A DNA stretch of 64,000 nucleotides from Sandaracinaceae bacterium (GCA_019637095.1 JAHBWG010000003.1:124001-188000), one strand, 5' to 3'. Positions 8,543 to 19,847 are shown, counted from the first letter of the stretch. Notes: generated from the sequence alone by a model not told the origin. Numbers and translations: made by a program.

Positions 8543-9586
8543 CTACTCGAGCGCGTCGAGGATGGCGTCGGTGATCGCGGCCGTGCCGAGCTCCCCGCCG
8601 AGGTCGGGGCCGAGCGCCCCGCGGCCGAGCGCGCGGTCGATGGCGAGCTCGATCGCGGAGGCCGCCTCGGGGCGGCCGAGGCTGTGGCGCAGCATCAGCG
8701 CCGCGCTCGCGATGGTGCCGACCGGGTTCGCGACGCCCTTGCCCGCGATGTCCGGCGCCGAGCCGTGGATCGGCTCGTAGAGCCCGCGCGGGCCGTCGCC
8801 GATCGACGCGCTCGGCAGGACGCCGAGCGATCCGGTGAGCGCCGCCGCCTCGTCGGTGAGGATGTCGCCGAAGAGGTTCGCGGTCACGATGACGTCGAAG
8901 TCGCGCGCGTGCGTCAAGAGGCGCATCGCGCACGAGTCGACGAGCTGGTGCTCGAGGTGCACCGACGGGTGATGCGCGCACACCGCCTCCGTCGTCTCGC
9001 GCCAGAGGCGCGAGCTCTCGAGGACGTTCGCCTTGTCGACGCTCGTGAGGTGGTGCCGCCGCCCCTCCGCGAAGCGGCACGCGAGCTCGACCACGCGCGC
9101 GATCTCCGAGCGCGAGTAGACCATCGTGTCGAACGCGCGCAGCTCGCCGGTGTCCTCGTCGCGGCCGCGCGGCGAGCCGAAGTAGATCCCGCCCGTCAGC
9201 TCGCGCACGACGAGGAAGTCCACGCCGAGCACGCGCTCCGGCCGCAGCGGCGAGCGCGCCGCGAGCGCCTCGATCACGCGGACCGGGCGCAGGTTCGCGT
9301 AGACGCCGAGCGCCGCGCGCAACGCCAAGAGGCCTTGCTCGGGACGGACCGGAGCACGCGGATCCGACCACTTCGGGCCGCCGACGGCGCCGAGGAGCAC
9401 CGCGTCGGCGCTCAGGCACGCCTCGCGGGTCTGGTCGGGGAGCGGCGCGCCCGTCGCGTCGATCGCGGCGCCGCCGACGAGGTGCGTCTCGTACTCGAGG
9501 TCCGGCGCGACCACCTCGAGCACGCGCACCGCGGCCTCGACCACCTCCGGTCCGATCCCGTCGCCGGGCAGCAGCGCGACCCTCAC
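8543..9586 (-). CDS. leuB: 3-isopropylmalate dehydrogenase
   Basis: 347 residues from GTG 9586, which overlaps the cimA stop by 4 nt. It oxidises and decarboxylates 3-isopropylmalate to 2-oxoisocaproate with NAD+; with citramalate synthase in the operon it can also act on the methyl-malate intermediate of isoleucine synthesis. Motifs are LLPGDGIGPEV at the N-terminus, LGAVGGPKW, the substrate-binding SRSEIARVVELA region, DKANVLESSRLWR, NLFGDILTDEAA (metal Asp residues) and the NAD-binding YEPIHGSAPDIAGKGVANP. Length is normal for LeuB. It is the last gene of the operon. It contains one CAA-N6-TTG palindrome at 9326. Confidence 0.95.
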   Translation of the reverse strand: MRVALLPGDGIGPEVVEAAVRVLEVVAPDLEYETHLVGGAAIDATGAPLPDQTREACLSADAVLLGAVGGPKWSDPRAPVRPEQGLLALRAALGVYANLRPVRVIEALAARSPLRPERVLGVDFLVVRELTGGIYFGSPRGRDEDTGELRAFDTMVYSRSEIARVVELACRFAEGRRHHLTSVDKANVLESSRLWRETTEAVCAHHPSVHLEHQLVDSCAMRLLTHARDFDVIVTANLFGDILTDEAAALTGSLGVLPSASIGDGPRGLYEPIHGSAPDIAGKGVANPVGTIASAALMLRHSLGRPEAASAIELAIDRALGRGALGPDLGGELGTAAITDAILDALE

Positions 9587-11154
9587 GACGCCTCCGAGCG
9601 CGCGCGCGCGAGCAGGCCCAGGCCGTGCTCGAGCCCGTCGACGAGCGCGCCCTTGGCGGCCTCGATCACGTTGTCGGAGACGCCCACCGTCCCCCACGCG
9701 TGGCCGCCGACCGAGTGCTCGATCCAGACGCGCACCCGCGCGTCGGTGCCGGCGTCGCCGTCGACGATGCGCACCGCGAAGTCCGTGAGGCAGATGCGCG
9801 CGACCTCCGGCATCACCGGCTCGAGCGCCTTGCGCAGCGCCTCGTCGAACGCGCCGACCGGCCCGCGGGCCGCGCCGACCGTGTGGAACACCCGCTCGCC
9901 CACCTTCGTCTGCACCGTCACCTCCGCGTACGGCTGCTCGCCCTCGCCCTGCCCGAGCTGCGCGCGGTAGCGCAGCACCTCGAACGGCGGACGATAGCCC
10001 GCCTGCCGCCGCGCGAGCCGCAGCGCGACCGAGCCCTCGGCGCGGTCGAAGCTGTAACCCTCCGCCTCCTCGCGCTCGATCTCCGAGAGGACCTCGCGCG
10101 CCAACGTGTCTTGCGCGTTCCATCCGAGCCGCTCGGCGAACGAGATGACGTTCGCGCGGCCCGACAGCTCGCTGATCACGACGCGCGAGCTGTTCCCCAC
10201 CGCGCTCGGGTCGACGTGCTCGTACGCGCGCGGCGTGCGGCGGATCGCCGAGACGTGGACGCCCGCCTTGTGGGCGAACGCGCTCTTGCCGACGTACGGC
10301 TCGTGCGGGTCGTCGGCGAGCCCCGCGATCCGCGCGACCTCCGCCGCCGTCGCGGTGAGCCGCGCGAGCGCGCCGTCGGCGAGCGCGCGCACGCCGAGCT
10401 TGAGCTCGAGCGCGGGCGCGATCGCGCAGAGGTTCGCGTTGCCGCACCGCTCGCCCCAGCCGTGCATCGTGCACTGGACGTGCCGAGCGCCCGCCCGCAC
10501 CGCCGCGAGGCTGTTGGCGACCGCGCAGCCCGTGTCGTCGTGCGCGTGGATGCCGACCGGCCGCCCCGCGAGCTCGACGACCTCGCGCGTGACGCGCTCG
10601 ACGTCCCACGGGAAGCTCCCGCCGTTGGTGTCGCAGAGGACCACCGTCGAGGCGCCCCCGTTGACCGCCGCGACCAGGCACTGCATCGCGTAGCTCGCGT
10701 CGAGCGCGTAGCCGTCGAAGAAGTGCTCGGCGTCGAAGATCACCTCGCGTCCGTGCGCGACGAAGTAGGCGACGCTCTCTCGGATCATGCGCAGGTTCTC
10801 GTCCGGGCTCACGCGCAGGACCTCGCGGACGTGGAGCATCGAGCTCTTGCCGAAGAGCGTCACCACGTCGGTCCCGCACGCGAGCAGCGCCGAGAGCGAC
10901 GGGTCGTCCTCGGGCCCGAGCCCGCGGCGCCGGGTCGCGCCGAACGCGACGAGCTTCGCGTGGCGCCACTCGACGTCGCGCGCGCGCGCGAAGAGCTCGG
11001 CGTCCTTGGGGTTCGAGCCGGGCCAGCCGCCCTCGACGTAGGCGACGCCGAGCGCGTCGAGCAGCCCGGCGATGCGCAGCTTCTCGCTCGCCGACAGGCT
11101 CAGCCCCTCGCGCTGTGTCCCGTCGCGCAGCGTGGTGTCGTAGAGCAGGGTCAC
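9583..11154 (-). CDS. cimA: Citramalate synthase
   Basis: 523 residues from GTG 11154, overlapping leuD by 4 nt. It condenses pyruvate with acetyl-CoA to (R)-citramalate, the threonine-independent entry to isoleucine. The protein belongs to the DRE-TIM metallolyase family: YDTTLRDGTQREGLSLS at the start (the 'TQREG' form is characteristic of citramalate synthase rather than LeuA's 'EQSPG'), VGIHAHDDTGCAVAN with the metal His pair, and HGWGERCGNANL. The C-terminal 180 residues form a LeuA-type regulatory domain. Length suits the long citramalate synthase family. No threonine dehydratase gene is present in the window, consistent with this route. Carries a CAA-N6-TTG palindrome at 10102. Confidence 0.93.
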   Translation of the reverse strand: MTLLYDTTLRDGTQREGLSLSASEKLRIAGLLDALGVAYVEGGWPGSNPKDAELFARARDVEWRHAKLVAFGATRRRGLGPEDDPSLSALLACGTDVVTLFGKSSMLHVREVLRVSPDENLRMIRESVAYFVAHGREVIFDAEHFFDGYALDASYAMQCLVAAVNGGASTVVLCDTNGGSFPWDVERVTREVVELAGRPVGIHAHDDTGCAVANSLAAVRAGARHVQCTMHGWGERCGNANLCAIAPALELKLGVRALADGALARLTATAAEVARIAGLADDPHEPYVGKSAFAHKAGVHVSAIRRTPRAYEHVDPSAVGNSSRVVISELSGRANVISFAERLGWNAQDTLAREVLSEIEREEAEGYSFDRAEGSVALRLARRQAGYRPPFEVLRYRAQLGQGEGEQPYAEVTVQTKVGERVFHTVGAARGPVGAFDEALRKALEPVMPEVARICLTDFAVRIVDGDAGTDARVRVWIEHSVGGHAWGTVGVSDNVIEAAKGALVDGLEHGLGLLARARSEAS

Positions 11155-11717
11155 GCCGCACCTCGCCGGGTCTCGAACGCGGCGATCTCCGCGTCGCGCG
11201 CGAGGAGGTAGCCGAGCGCGTCCACGCCGCCGAGCAGGCACTCGCGCGCGAACCCGTCGATGGGGAAGCGCGCGAGGTGGTCGCGCCAGCTCACCGTCGT
11301 CGCGAACAGGTCGACGCGCACCGTCAGCCGCGGGTCCTCCTCGAGGCTCGTGACGAGCCGCGCGTGCGGCCGCTCGTCGAGCGCGACCGGCAAGAGCCCG
11401 TTGCGCAGCGCGTTCTGCCGGAAGATGTCCGCGAACGAGCGCGCGATGACGCACCGGTAGCCGCCCGCGAGGAGCGCCCACGGCGCGTGCTCGCGCGAGG
11501 AGCCGCAGCCGAAGTTGTGGCCGGCGAGCAGGATCTGCGCGCCCCTCGGATCGGCGAGCGGCGAGGCCGGGTCGCTCCGCCACGCGGCGAAGAGGCCCTC
11601 GGCGAGGCCGGACCGATCCGTCACGGTCAGGTAGCGCGCGGGGATGATCTGGTCGGTGTCGACGTCGTCGCGCAAGAGCGGCACGACGCGCGAGGTGAGC
11701 TCGAGGAAAGGCTTCAT
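11151..11717 (-). CDS. leuD: 3-isopropylmalate dehydratase small subunit
   Basis: 188 residues from ATG 11717, overlapping the leuC stop (ATGA). It forms the swivel domain of isopropylmalate isomerase with LeuC. Seen motifs are [20 protein letters not shown] at the N-terminus and [17 protein letters not shown] near residue 75, both diagnostic. [17 protein letters not shown] follows. The length is that of bacterial LeuD. With citramalate synthase in the same operon, the isomerase probably serves both leucine and isoleucine routes (family knowledge). Its stop overlaps the cimA GTG. Confidence 0.95.
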   Translation of the reverse strand: MKPFLELTSRVVPLLRDDVDTDQIIPARYLTVTDRSGLAEGLFAAWRSDPASPLADPRGAQILLAGHNFGCGSSREHAPWALLAGGYRCVIARSFADIFRQNALRNGLLPVALDERPHARLVTSLEEDPRLTVRVDLFATTVSWRDHLARFPIDGFARECLLGGVDALGYLLARDAEIAAFETRRGAA

Positions 11718-13099
11718 GAGAGACCTGCGAGGGTTCGCGCGTCGGTGACGACGCCGGTCACGGCGGACGCAGCGGCCGTGAGCGGCGAGGCGAGCAAGGT
11801 CCGGCTGCCCGGCCCCTGGCGCCCCTCGAAGTTGCGGTTGGAGGTGGACACGGCGAGGTGCCCGGGCGGGACCTCGTCGCCGTTCATCGCGAGGCACATC
11901 GAGCAGCCGGGCTCGCGCCACTCGGCGCCGGCGCGGGTGAACACCTGGTCGAGCCCCTCGGCCTCGGCGGCGCGCTTGACGGCGCGCGAGCCGGGGACGA
12001 CCAGCGCGCGCACGCCGCCCTTCACCGCGCGACCGTCGAAGACCGACGCGGCGAGGCGCAGGTCGTCGAGGCGCGAGTTGGTGCACGAGCCGATGAACAC
12101 GACGTCGACGGGCTGGCCGAGCAGCGGCTTGCCCGGCGTCAGGCGCATGTACTCGAGCGCGCGGCGCGCCGCGTCCGAGTCGGGCGCGGGGATCGGCTCG
12201 TCGAGCGCGACGTTCATCGCCGGGGTGGTCCCCCAGGTGATGCGCGGGGTGATCGCGCTCGCGTCGAGGGTGATCGCGCGCGCGAACGTCGCGCCCTCGT
12301 CGGTGGCGAGCTCACGCCACCGCGCGACCGCCGCGTCGAAGTCCCGAGGCGCGCCGGGGCGCCCCGCGAGGTACTCGAACGTGACGTCGTCCGGGGCGAC
12401 CATGCCGGCGCGCGCGCCCGCCTCGATCGACATGTTGCAGAGGGTCATCCGGCCCTCCATCGACAGCGCGCGGATCGCCTCGCCGGTGTACTCGAGCACG
12501 TGCCCGGTCCCGCCGCCGACGCCGATCTCGGCGATCAACGCGAGGACCAGGTCCTTGGCGGTGACGCCCGGTCGCGCCGCGCCATCGAAGCGCACTTCGA
12601 ACGACGCGGGGCGATACTGCAAGAGACATTGCGTCGCGAGCACGTGCTCGACCTCGGTCGTGCCGATGCCGAACGCGAGCGCGCCGAACGCGCCGTGCGT
12701 CGAGGTGTGGCTGTCACCGCACACGACCGTCATGCCCGGGTGCGTGCGCCCCTGCTCGGGGGCGACGACGTGCACGATGCCGTTGTTCGGCGAGTCGAGG
12801 TCGTAGATCTCGATGCCGTGCTCCGCGCAGCGGCGGGCGAGCATCTCGAGCTGCTTCCTGCCCGCGTCGCCGACGATCGCGAGCCCGCCGGGACGCGTCG
12901 GCGTGGAGTGATCCATCGTCGCGAGCGTGCGCTCCGGCCGCCGCACGCCGATCTTGCGCGCCTCGAGCCCCGCGAACGCCTGCGGCGAGGTCACCTCGTG
13001 GACGAGGTGCAGATCGATGTAGAGGATCGTCGGCCGGCCCGGCGCCTCGTGCACGACGTGCGCGTCCCAGACCTTGTCGAACAGCGTCTTGTTCTGCAT
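11714..13099 (-). CDS. leuC: 3-isopropylmalate dehydratase large subunit
   Basis: 461 residues from ATG 13099. It carries the [4Fe-4S] cluster of isopropylmalate isomerase. The Cys ligands are seen in FIGSCTNSR (near residue 340) and [13 protein letters not shown] (near 400). [23 protein letters not shown] and [12 protein letters not shown] are aconitase-family substrate and cluster-domain motifs. Normal length. It starts 5 nt after the leuA stop and its own stop overlaps leuD by 4 nt, as expected for subunits made in equal amounts. One CAA-N6-TTG palindrome lies at 12620. Confidence 0.96.
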   Translation of the reverse strand: MQNKTLFDKVWDAHVVHEAPGRPTILYIDLHLVHEVTSPQAFAGLEARKIGVRRPERTLATMDHSTPTRPGGLAIVGDAGRKQLEMLARRCAEHGIEIYDLDSPNNGIVHVVAPEQGRTHPGMTVVCGDSHTSTHGAFGALAFGIGTTEVEHVLATQCLLQYRPASFEVRFDGAARPGVTAKDLVLALIAEIGVGGGTGHVLEYTGEAIRALSMEGRMTLCNMSIEAGARAGMVAPDDVTFEYLAGRPGAPRDFDAAVARWRELATDEGATFARAITLDASAITPRITWGTTPAMNVALDEPIPAPDSDAARRALEYMRLTPGKPLLGQPVDVVFIGSCTNSRLDDLRLAASVFDGRAVKGGVRALVVPGSRAVKRAAEAEGLDQVFTRAGAEWREPGCSMCLAMNGDEVPPGHLAVSTSNRNFEGRQGPGSRTLLASPLTAAASAVTGVVTDARTLAGLS

Positions 13100-13104
13100 G
13101 GCGC

Positions 13105-14700
13105 TCAGCTCGCCTTCGCGGTGACGAGCGCGGGCTCGGCCGCGATCAATCGGTTGAGGGCCGCGACGTACGCGTGCGCGCTCGCCACGATGATGTCGGT
13201 GTCCGCCCCGTAGCCGTGGAAGACCCGCGGCCGCGTGGCGTCGTCCCACTGGGGGTGCGCCTTGTCGTCGTAGTCGGCGCCCGAGACGCGCACGCTGACC
13301 TCGCCGAGCGCGTCGATGCCCTCGGTCACCGCGTGCACGCGGTACTCGAGCAGGCGCGGGCTCACGCCCACGATCTCGTCGATCGCGCGGAAGCACGCGT
13401 CGACCGGGCCGCTCCCGCTCGCGGTGTGCGCGAGCGGGCGCTCCGCCGGATCGAGGAGCTTCACCGTCGCCGAGGGCGCCGCGCCCGTCCCGCAGCGCAC
13501 GTCGAGCCCGGCGAGGCGGAACACGCCCGAGCCGACCTCCTCGCGCGCGGACACGAGCGCGAGCAGGTCCGCGTTCGTGACGTGCTTCTTGCGATCCGCG
13601 AGCGCCTTGAAGCGCGCGAAGGTCGCCTCGAGCGCGTCGTCGTCGAGCGGGTAGCCGAGCTCGGCGAGGCGGACCTTGAGCGCGTGCCGCCCCGAGTGCT
13701 TGCCGAGCACGAGCTCGCTCTCGGGCCGCCCGATGGTCTCGGGCCGCATGATCTCGTAGGTCTGCCGCGCCTTGAGCATGCCATCCTGGTGGATGCCCGC
13801 CTCGTGCGCGAACGCGTTCGCGCCGACGACCGCCTTGTTCGGCTGCACGGGCATGCCGCTCAGCGTGCTGACGAGGCGGCTCGTCTTGTGGATCTGCGTC
13901 GTGTCGATGCCCGTCTCGAGCCCGAAGAAGGCCTGCCGCGTGTGGAGCGCCATCACGACCTCCTCGAGCGCGGTGTTGCCCGCGCGCTCGCCGACGCCGT
14001 TGATGGTGACCTCCACCTGCCGCGCGCCCGCGCCGACGGCGGCGAGGGTGTTCGCCGTCGCCATGCCGAGGTCGTCGTGGCAGTGCACCGACAAGACGAC
14101 GTCCTCGATGCCGGGCACGTTCGCGCGGATCGTGCGCATGCGCCGGTCCATCTCGAGCGGCGTCGCGTAGCCGACCGTGTCGGGGACGTTGAGCGTGGTC
14201 GCGCCCGCCTCGATGGCGGCCGCGAGGACCTCGCACAAGAACCCCGGCTCGGTGCGGCACGCGTCCTCGGCGCTGAACTCGACGTCGTCGACGAGCTCGC
14301 GCGCCCGCGCGACCGCGTCGCGCACGCGCTCGATCACCTCCGCGCGGCTCATCCCGAGCTTGTGCTTGCGGTGGATCGGGCTCGTCGCGAGGAAGGTGTG
14401 GATGCGCGGGCGCGCCGCGTCCTTCACCGCTTCGAACGCGGCGGCCAGATCCTCCGCGCGCGCGCGGGCGAGCCCGCAGATGATCGGCGGTGAGTCGCCG
14501 TCGTTGCCGACGTCGCGCGCGATCGCGCGCACCGCCTCGAGGTCGTCGGGCGAGGCGGCCGGGAAGCCCGCCTCGATCACGTCGACGCGCAGCCGGGCGA
14601 GCGCCCGCGCGATCTCGCGCTTCTCGGCGCTCGTCATCGACGCGCCGGGCGACTGCTCCCCGTCGCGCAGCGTGGTGTCGAACACGATGACGCGGCTCAT
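13105..14700 (-). CDS. leuA: 2-isopropylmalate synthase
   Basis: 531 residues from ATG 14700, overlapping the ilvC stop (ATGA). It condenses 2-oxoisovalerate with acetyl-CoA, the committed step to leucine. Motifs: [16 protein letters not shown] at residues 7-22, [13 protein letters not shown], the metal-binding [20 protein letters not shown], the glycine-rich [18 protein letters not shown], and [15 protein letters not shown] of the linker region. The C-terminal 130 residues are the LeuA dimer domain that gives leucine feedback inhibition in relatives. Length matches the 510-530 residue LeuA class. Confidence 0.96.
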   Translation of the reverse strand: MSRVIVFDTTLRDGEQSPGASMTSAEKREIARALARLRVDVIEAGFPAASPDDLEAVRAIARDVGNDGDSPPIICGLARARAEDLAAAFEAVKDAARPRIHTFLATSPIHRKHKLGMSRAEVIERVRDAVARARELVDDVEFSAEDACRTEPGFLCEVLAAAIEAGATTLNVPDTVGYATPLEMDRRMRTIRANVPGIEDVVLSVHCHDDLGMATANTLAAVGAGARQVEVTINGVGERAGNTALEEVVMALHTRQAFFGLETGIDTTQIHKTSRLVSTLSGMPVQPNKAVVGANAFAHEAGIHQDGMLKARQTYEIMRPETIGRPESELVLGKHSGRHALKVRLAELGYPLDDDALEATFARFKALADRKKHVTNADLLALVSAREEVGSGVFRLAGLDVRCGTGAAPSATVKLLDPAERPLAHTASGSGPVDACFRAIDEIVGVSPRLLEYRVHAVTEGIDALGEVSVRVSGADYDDKAHPQWDDATRPRVFHGYGADTDIIVASAHAYVAALNRLIAAEPALVTAKAS

Positions 14701-15704
14701 CGGGGCACCTTCACGGGGCCGACGAACGGCATCATCGCGCGCAGGCGCTCGCCGACCTCCTCGATGGGGTGCGCGCGCTCGGCCGCGCGGCGGCGCTCGA
14801 ACTCGGGGCGGCCCGCCTGGTTCTCGGCGACCCAGCGCTTGGCGAACTCGCCGCTCTTGATCTCGGCGAGCACGTCGCGCATCCGCGCGCGCGTCCCCTC
14901 GTCGACGATGCGCGGGCCCGAGACGTAGTCGCCCCACTCCGCGGTGTCGCTGATCGAGTAGCGCATGTACCCGAGCCCGCCGCGGTACATGAGGTCCACG
15001 ATGAGCTTGAGCTCGTGCAGACACTCGAAGTACGCGACCTCCGGCTGGTAGCCGGCCTCGACGAGGGTGTCGAAGCCCGCCTTGACGAGCTCCGAGACGC
15101 CGCCGCACAGGACCGACTGCTCGCCGAACAGGTCGGTCTCTGTCTCCTCGGCGAAGCTCGTCGTCAGGACGCCCGCGCGGCCCGCGCCGATCGCCGAGGC
15201 GTAGCTGAGCGCGAGCGCGTCGGCTCTCTTCGTGGCGTCCTGGTGCACGGCGAGGAGCGCCGGCACGCCGCCGCCCTCGAGGAACGTCTCGCGCACCCGG
15301 TGGCCCGGGCCCTTGGGCGCGACCATCGAGACGTCGACGTCCCGCGGCGGCTCGATCGTGCCGAAGCGGATGTTGAAGCCGTGCGCGAACATCAGCGTGT
15401 CGCCCGGCCGCAGGTGCGGGCGCACCGCGTCGCGGAAGACCGCCGGCTGCGTCGTGTCGGGCACGAGCATCATCACGACGTCGGCCCACTTGGCCGCGTC
15501 CTCGGCGCTGCCCACGGCGAGCCCGGCCGCCTTGGCCTCCTGCCAGCGCGCGCTGTCCTCGCGCAGGCCCACCATGACGTCGACGCCGTTCTCGGCGAGG
15601 TTCAGCGCGTGCGCGTGCCCCTGGGAGCCGAAGCCGAGGATCGCCACGCGGCGCTCCCGGATGAGGGTCGGGTCGGCGTCGCGGTCGTATCGCATCTGGG
15701 TCAT
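14697..15704 (-). CDS. ilvC: Ketol-acid reductoisomerase (class I)
   Basis: 335 residues from ATG 15704. It isomerises and reduces acetolactate and acetohydroxybutyrate with NADPH. The NADP-binding loop [16 protein letters not shown] is at residues 21-36, [10 protein letters not shown] and [13 protein letters not shown] follow, and the metal-binding [12 protein letters not shown] and [12 protein letters not shown] motifs are in the knotted C-terminal domain. The short length marks the class I enzyme. GLREDSARW follows the second strand of the Rossmann fold. A 14-nt gap separates it from ilvN. Confidence 0.96.
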   Translation of the reverse strand: MTQMRYDRDADPTLIRERRVAILGFGSQGHAHALNLAENGVDVMVGLREDSARWQEAKAAGLAVGSAEDAAKWADVVMMLVPDTTQPAVFRDAVRPHLRPGDTLMFAHGFNIRFGTIEPPRDVDVSMVAPKGPGHRVRETFLEGGGVPALLAVHQDATKRADALALSYASAIGAGRAGVLTTSFAEETETDLFGEQSVLCGGVSELVKAGFDTLVEAGYQPEVAYFECLHELKLIVDLMYRGGLGYMRYSISDTAEWGDYVSGPRIVDEGTRARMRDVLAEIKSGEFAKRWVAENQAGRPEFERRRAAERAHPIEEVGERLRAMMPFVGPVKVPR

Positions 15705-15718
15705 CTCTTCTCTCCTCT

Positions 15719-16258
15719 TCAGGCGGCCTCTCGCGAGGCCCTCTCGGTGCGAGCACTGGGGACGCCGGCGCCGCGCGTGAGCGCGACGGCGCCGGTCTGG
15801 ACCATCTCTTTGATGCCGAACGGCGAGAGCAGGCGGAAGAGGCCCTCGATCTTCTCGGTGGTGCCGGCGATCTCGATCATCAGGGAGTCGTGGGCGACGT
15901 CTACGACCTTTGCGCGGAACATCTCGCAGATCTCGCGGATCGTCGCGCGCTGCTCGGCGTCGGCGGCGACGCGGATGAGCGCGAGGTGCCGGGTGACCGA
16001 CGCGCGCTCGGTGATGTCCTCGACGGCCAGGACGTTGACGAGCTTGTAGAGGTTGGCCTCGATGAGGCGGCCGGTCCGCTCGTCGGCGGCGACGACCACG
16101 GTCATCCGCGAGACCCCCGCCTCGTGGGTGCCGCCGACGTTGAGCGACAGGATGTTGAAGTCGCGGCGCCGGAACAGGGACGCGATGCGGTTCAGCACCC
16201 CGGGCACGTCCTCGACGAGCACGGAGAAGGTTCGGAGCTCGTTGGGCTCGTTCGTCAC
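15719..16258 (-). CDS. ilvN: Acetolactate synthase small (regulatory) subunit
   Basis: 179 residues from GTG 16258, which overlaps the ilvB stop (GTGA). It binds the IlvB catalytic subunit and confers valine feedback inhibition in relatives. The first ACT domain ([23 protein letters not shown]) spans about residues 10-85 and the second about 85-165, ending [15 protein letters not shown]. This is the usual length for IlvH/IlvN of 160-180 residues. Its frame is conserved with IlvB by translational coupling. Confidence 0.95.
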   Translation of the reverse strand: MTNEPNELRTFSVLVEDVPGVLNRIASLFRRRDFNILSLNVGGTHEAGVSRMTVVVAADERTGRLIEANLYKLVNVLAVEDITERASVTRHLALIRVAADAEQRATIREICEMFRAKVVDVAHDSLMIEIAGTTEKIEGLFRLLSPFGIKEMVQTGAVALTRGAGVPSARTERASREAA

Positions 16259-17997
16259 GATGTCTCTCCTCCTTCGATCGCGCCGGACCCCGCGGAGGGC
16301 GGGAGCGGACGGCGGATCATGTCGGCGAGGTCGTTCCCCGCCGGAACCATCGGGTAGACGAAGTCCTCCGCCTGGACGCGGAAGTCGATCACGACCGTCC
16401 CCTCGGTCGCGCGGGCGCGCGCGACCGTCTCGGGGATGTCGGCGCGTCGCTCGACGCGCAGGCCGGTCAGGCCGTGCGCCTCGGCGAGCTTCACGAAGTC
16501 GGGGCTCAGGATCGGCGTCGCGACGTAGCGGCGCTCGTAGAAGAGCTCCTGCCACTGGCGGACCATGCCGAGGTAGCCGTTGTTGATGATGGCGATGTTC
16601 AGCTTCAAGCCTTCTTGACGGCAGGTCGAGAGCTCCGGCGCCGACATCTGGAAGCCGCCGTCGCCGGCGATCACCCAGATGTCGTCCGTCGGCCGCGCGA
16701 AGCGCGCGCCCATCGCGGCGGGCAGCGCGAAGCCCATCGTGCCCAGGCCGCCCGAGGTGAGCAGGCTCCGCGGCCGATCGTGCTTGTAGTACTGCGCCTC
16801 CCACATCTGGTGCTGCCCGACGTCGGAGACCACGAGCGCCTCGCCGCCGGTGAGCGCGTAGAGGTCGGCGATCACGTGCGCGCCGAGCAGGCGGCCGTCG
16901 TCCGGGAGCGAGAGCACGTCGCGGCGCGCCGCGTCCTGGCGCATCGCGTCGATCTCGGCGTTCCACGCCTCGCACCGGCGCTCGGGGACGAGCGGCAAGA
17001 GCTCGCCGAGCACCTCGCGCACGTCGCCGACGAGCGGCACGTCGACGCGCACGTTCTTGTCCACCTCGGCGGGGTCTAGCTCGACGTGGATCTTCTTCGC
17101 GTTCCTCGCGTAGGTCGCGAGGTTGCCCGTGACGCGGTCGTCGAAGCGCATCCCGAGCGCGATGATGAGATCCGCGCGCTGCACCGCCGCGTTCACCCAC
17201 GCCTCGCCGTGCATGCCCATCATCCCGAGCGAGCGCGGGTGCGTCGCGGGGAAGCCGCCGAGCCCGAGCAGCGTGGACGCGACCGGCAGGTCGGCGCGCG
17301 CGACGAGCTCGAGCAGCCGCTCGCTCGCGCCGGCCTTCACGATGCCGTGGCCGCAGAAGACGAGCGGGCGCTCGGCGCGCGCGATCAGCGCCGCCGCCTG
17401 CTCGAGCGCCGCGCGCCCGACCGGCACCTCGGGCCGCCGCACGCCGCGCCGCGGCGCCGAGGGCGCGCCCGCGGGCGCGGGCCCGAGCTGCGCGTCCTTG
17501 GTGATGTCGACCACCACGGGGCCCGGGCGCCCGGAGCGCGCGACCTCGAACGCCTCGCGCAGCGTCGGCGCGACCTCCTCCGGGCGCGAGACGAGGTAGT
17601 TGTGCTTCGTGATCGGCAGCGTGACGCCGGTGATGTCGGTCTCCTGGAACGCGTCGGTGCCGATGAGCGAGCTCGGGACCTGCCCCGTGATGAACACGGT
17701 GGGCGAGGAGTCGAGCATCGCCGTCGCGATGCCGGTGACGAGGTTCGTCGCGCCGGGGCCCGAGGTCGCGACCGCGACGCCGACCTTGCCGGACGCGCGC
17801 GCGTAGCCGTCGGCCATGTGCGCCGCGTTCTGCTCGTGTCGGGTGAGCACGTGGTGGATCGGCCAGCGCGTGAGCGCGTCGTAGGCCGGCATGATCGCGC
17901 CGCCCGGGTAGCCGAAGACGACGTCGACACCCTCCTCGCCCAGCGTGCGCCAGATCGCGTCGGCGCCGTTGTCCACTCGCTCGCCTCGGTCGCTCAT
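16255..17997 (-). CDS. ilvB: Acetolactate synthase large (catalytic) subunit
   Basis: 580 residues from ATG 17997, overlapping the ilvD stop. The enzyme is thiamine-diphosphate and FAD dependent and joins pyruvate to pyruvate or 2-oxobutyrate. The activating Glu is in [20 protein letters not shown], near residue 55. [31 protein letters not shown] and [19 protein letters not shown] are classic ILV motifs. The TPP-binding [14 protein letters not shown]...[14 protein letters not shown] block is near residue 450. Domain order (TPP pyrimidine, FAD-like, TPP diphosphate) and length are normal. CAA-N6-TTG palindrome at 16606. Confidence 0.96.
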   Translation of the reverse strand: MSDRGERVDNGADAIWRTLGEEGVDVVFGYPGGAIMPAYDALTRWPIHHVLTRHEQNAAHMADGYARASGKVGVAVATSGPGATNLVTGIATAMLDSSPTVFITGQVPSSLIGTDAFQETDITGVTLPITKHNYLVSRPEEVAPTLREAFEVARSGRPGPVVVDITKDAQLGPAPAGAPSAPRRGVRRPEVPVGRAALEQAAALIARAERPLVFCGHGIVKAGASERLLELVARADLPVASTLLGLGGFPATHPRSLGMMGMHGEAWVNAAVQRADLIIALGMRFDDRVTGNLATYARNAKKIHVELDPAEVDKNVRVDVPLVGDVREVLGELLPLVPERRCEAWNAEIDAMRQDAARRDVLSLPDDGRLLGAHVIADLYALTGGEALVVSDVGQHQMWEAQYYKHDRPRSLLTSGGLGTMGFALPAAMGARFARPTDDIWVIAGDGGFQMSAPELSTCRQEGLKLNIAIINNGYLGMVRQWQELFYERRYVATPILSPDFVKLAEAHGLTGLRVERRADIPETVARARATEGTVVIDFRVQAEDFVYPMVPAGNDLADMIRRPLPPSAGSGAIEGGETS

Positions 17998-19823
17998 CGG
18001 CTCTCCTCGTCCGCGAAGGGGTCCTTCATCACGGCGCCGTTGCTGGCGCTGCCCACGAAGTGCGCGTAGCGGCGCAGCCACGGGCTGTCGGTCGGCGGCG
18101 GCCGCCGCCTCCAGTCGGCGAGGCGGCGCGCGATCTCGTGCTCGGGCACGCACAGGGTCAACGACTTTTGCTCGAGATCGATCGCGATCTCGTCGCCGTC
18201 GCGCACCGCCGCGATCGGCCCACCGACCGCGGCCTCCGGGCTCACGTGCCCGATGGAGGCGCCGCGCGTCGCCCCGCTGAAGCGTCCGTCGGTGATCAGC
18301 GCGACCTTCGCGCCGAGGCCCATCCCGGTGAGCGCGCTCGTCGGCTCGAGCATCTCCTGCATGCCGGGGCCACCGGCCGGGCCCTCGCCGCGGATCACCA
18401 CGACGTCGCCCTCCTTGATCTTGCGCCGGCGGATCGCGTCGACCGCCGCGTCGTGCCCCTCGAACACGCGCGCCGGCCCGCGGTGCTTCATCATCTCGGG
18501 CGCGACCGCGCCGACCTTCACCACCGCGCCCTCGGGGGCGAGGTTGCCGTAGAGCACCGCGAGCCCGCCGCGCGGCGAGTGCGCGGTACCCGCCGAGCGG
18601 ATCACCTCGCGGTCGCGGACGGGCGAGCGCTCGACGAGCGCGCTCAGCGGCTCCGCGCTCACCGTCGGCCGGTCGAGGCTCAACAGGCCGGGCACCGCCG
18701 CGAGCTCGCGGATCACCGCGGGGACGCCGCCCGCGCGGTGGAGGTCCTCCATGTGCCACGGGCCCGAGGGGCTGATCTTGCAGAGGTGCGGGACGCGCTC
18801 GCTGATCGCGTCGACGCGCCGCAGCGGGTAGTCGAGCCCGGCCTCGCGCGCGATCGCGAGCAGGTGCAAGACGGTGTTCGTGCTCCCGCCGAGCGCGAGG
18901 TCGACGGCGAACGCGTCGTCGAACGCCGCCTCGGTGAGGATCTTGCGCGCCGTGAGGTCTTGCTCGATGAGGTCGGCGACGCGCGCGGCGGTCGCGCGCG
19001 CGAGCGCGTCGCGGTCCTCGGTCATCGCGAGCGTGGTGCCGCCGAGCGGGAGCGCGAGGCCGAGCACCTCGCTCAGGCAGTTCATGCTGTTCGCGGTGAA
19101 CAGCCCGCTGCAGCTCCCGCACGAGGGGCACGCCTTCTTCTCGAGCTCGTCGAGGCGCGGCAGGCCGATCTTGCCGGCCTGGAACGCGCCGACGCCCTCG
19201 AACACGCTCGCGAGGTCGACGGGCGTTCCATCCGAGAGCCGCCCCGCGGGCATCGGGCCGCCCGCGATGAAGATGGCCGGCACGTCGAGGCGCGCCGCCG
19301 CCATCAGCATGCCGGGCACGATCTTGTCGCAGCTCGCGATGCACACCATCGCGTCGAAGCAGTGCGCGCGCACCATCGTCTCGACCGAGTCGGCGATGAG
19401 CTCGCGGCTCGGGAGCGAGTAGCGCATCCCCTCGTGGCCCATCGCGATGCCGTCGTCGACGCCGATCGTGTGCAGCTCGAACGGCACCATGCCCGCCGCG
19501 CGCAGGGCGTCCTTCACGATGCCGCCGAGCCGCGCGAGGTGGACGTGACCCGGCACGATGTCGACGTGCGAGTTCACGACCGCGACGAACGGGCGGTCCA
19601 TGTCGTCCTCGCCGACGCCGGTCGCGCGCAGGAGCGCGCGGTGGGGCGCGCGGATCGTCCCCTTCTTGATGCGCGAGGAGCGCGGCGAGGGGACCTTGCG
19701 CGGCGGCGCGGCGGCGACCGGCGCGGGCGCGGGCTCGCGCGGCTCCGCCTCGGCGGCGGCGGCGAGCGCGGTGCGCAAGGCGTATTGCGCGGGGAGGAAC
19801 CAACGGCGTCGGGGGGTGCTCAT
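17994..19823 (-). CDS. ilvD: Dihydroxy-acid dehydratase with N-terminal extension
   Basis: 609 residues from ATG 19823; GGAG lies 10 nt upstream. It dehydrates dihydroxyvalerate and dihydroxymethylvalerate. The usual IlvD start ([19 protein letters not shown]) only appears near residue 50. The preceding part is an Arg-rich then Ala/Pro-rich stretch with no alternative start codon in frame, so the extension seems to be translated. Fe-S ligand motifs are [10 protein letters not shown] and [32 protein letters not shown] and [22 protein letters not shown] are also diagnostic. First structural gene of the ilv-leu operon, downstream of the attenuator. Two CAA-N6-TTG palindromes (18159, 19776). Confidence 0.95.
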   Translation of the reverse strand: MSTPRRRWFLPAQYALRTALAAAAEAEPREPAPAPVAAAPPRKVPSPRSSRIKKGTIRAPHRALLRATGVGEDDMDRPFVAVVNSHVDIVPGHVHLARLGGIVKDALRAAGMVPFELHTIGVDDGIAMGHEGMRYSLPSRELIADSVETMVRAHCFDAMVCIASCDKIVPGMLMAAARLDVPAIFIAGGPMPAGRLSDGTPVDLASVFEGVGAFQAGKIGLPRLDELEKKACPSCGSCSGLFTANSMNCLSEVLGLALPLGGTTLAMTEDRDALARATAARVADLIEQDLTARKILTEAAFDDAFAVDLALGGSTNTVLHLLAIAREAGLDYPLRRVDAISERVPHLCKISPSGPWHMEDLHRAGGVPAVIRELAAVPGLLSLDRPTVSAEPLSALVERSPVRDREVIRSAGTAHSPRGGLAVLYGNLAPEGAVVKVGAVAPEMMKHRGPARVFEGHDAAVDAIRRRKIKEGDVVVIRGEGPAGGPGMQEMLEPTSALTGMGLGAKVALITDGRFSGATRGASIGHVSPEAAVGGPIAAVRDGDEIAIDLEQKSLTLCVPEHEIARRLADWRRRPPPTDSPWLRRYAHFVGSASNGAVMKDPFADEESR

Positions 19824-19847
19824 GATGGGGAAGCTCCGAAACGACGA

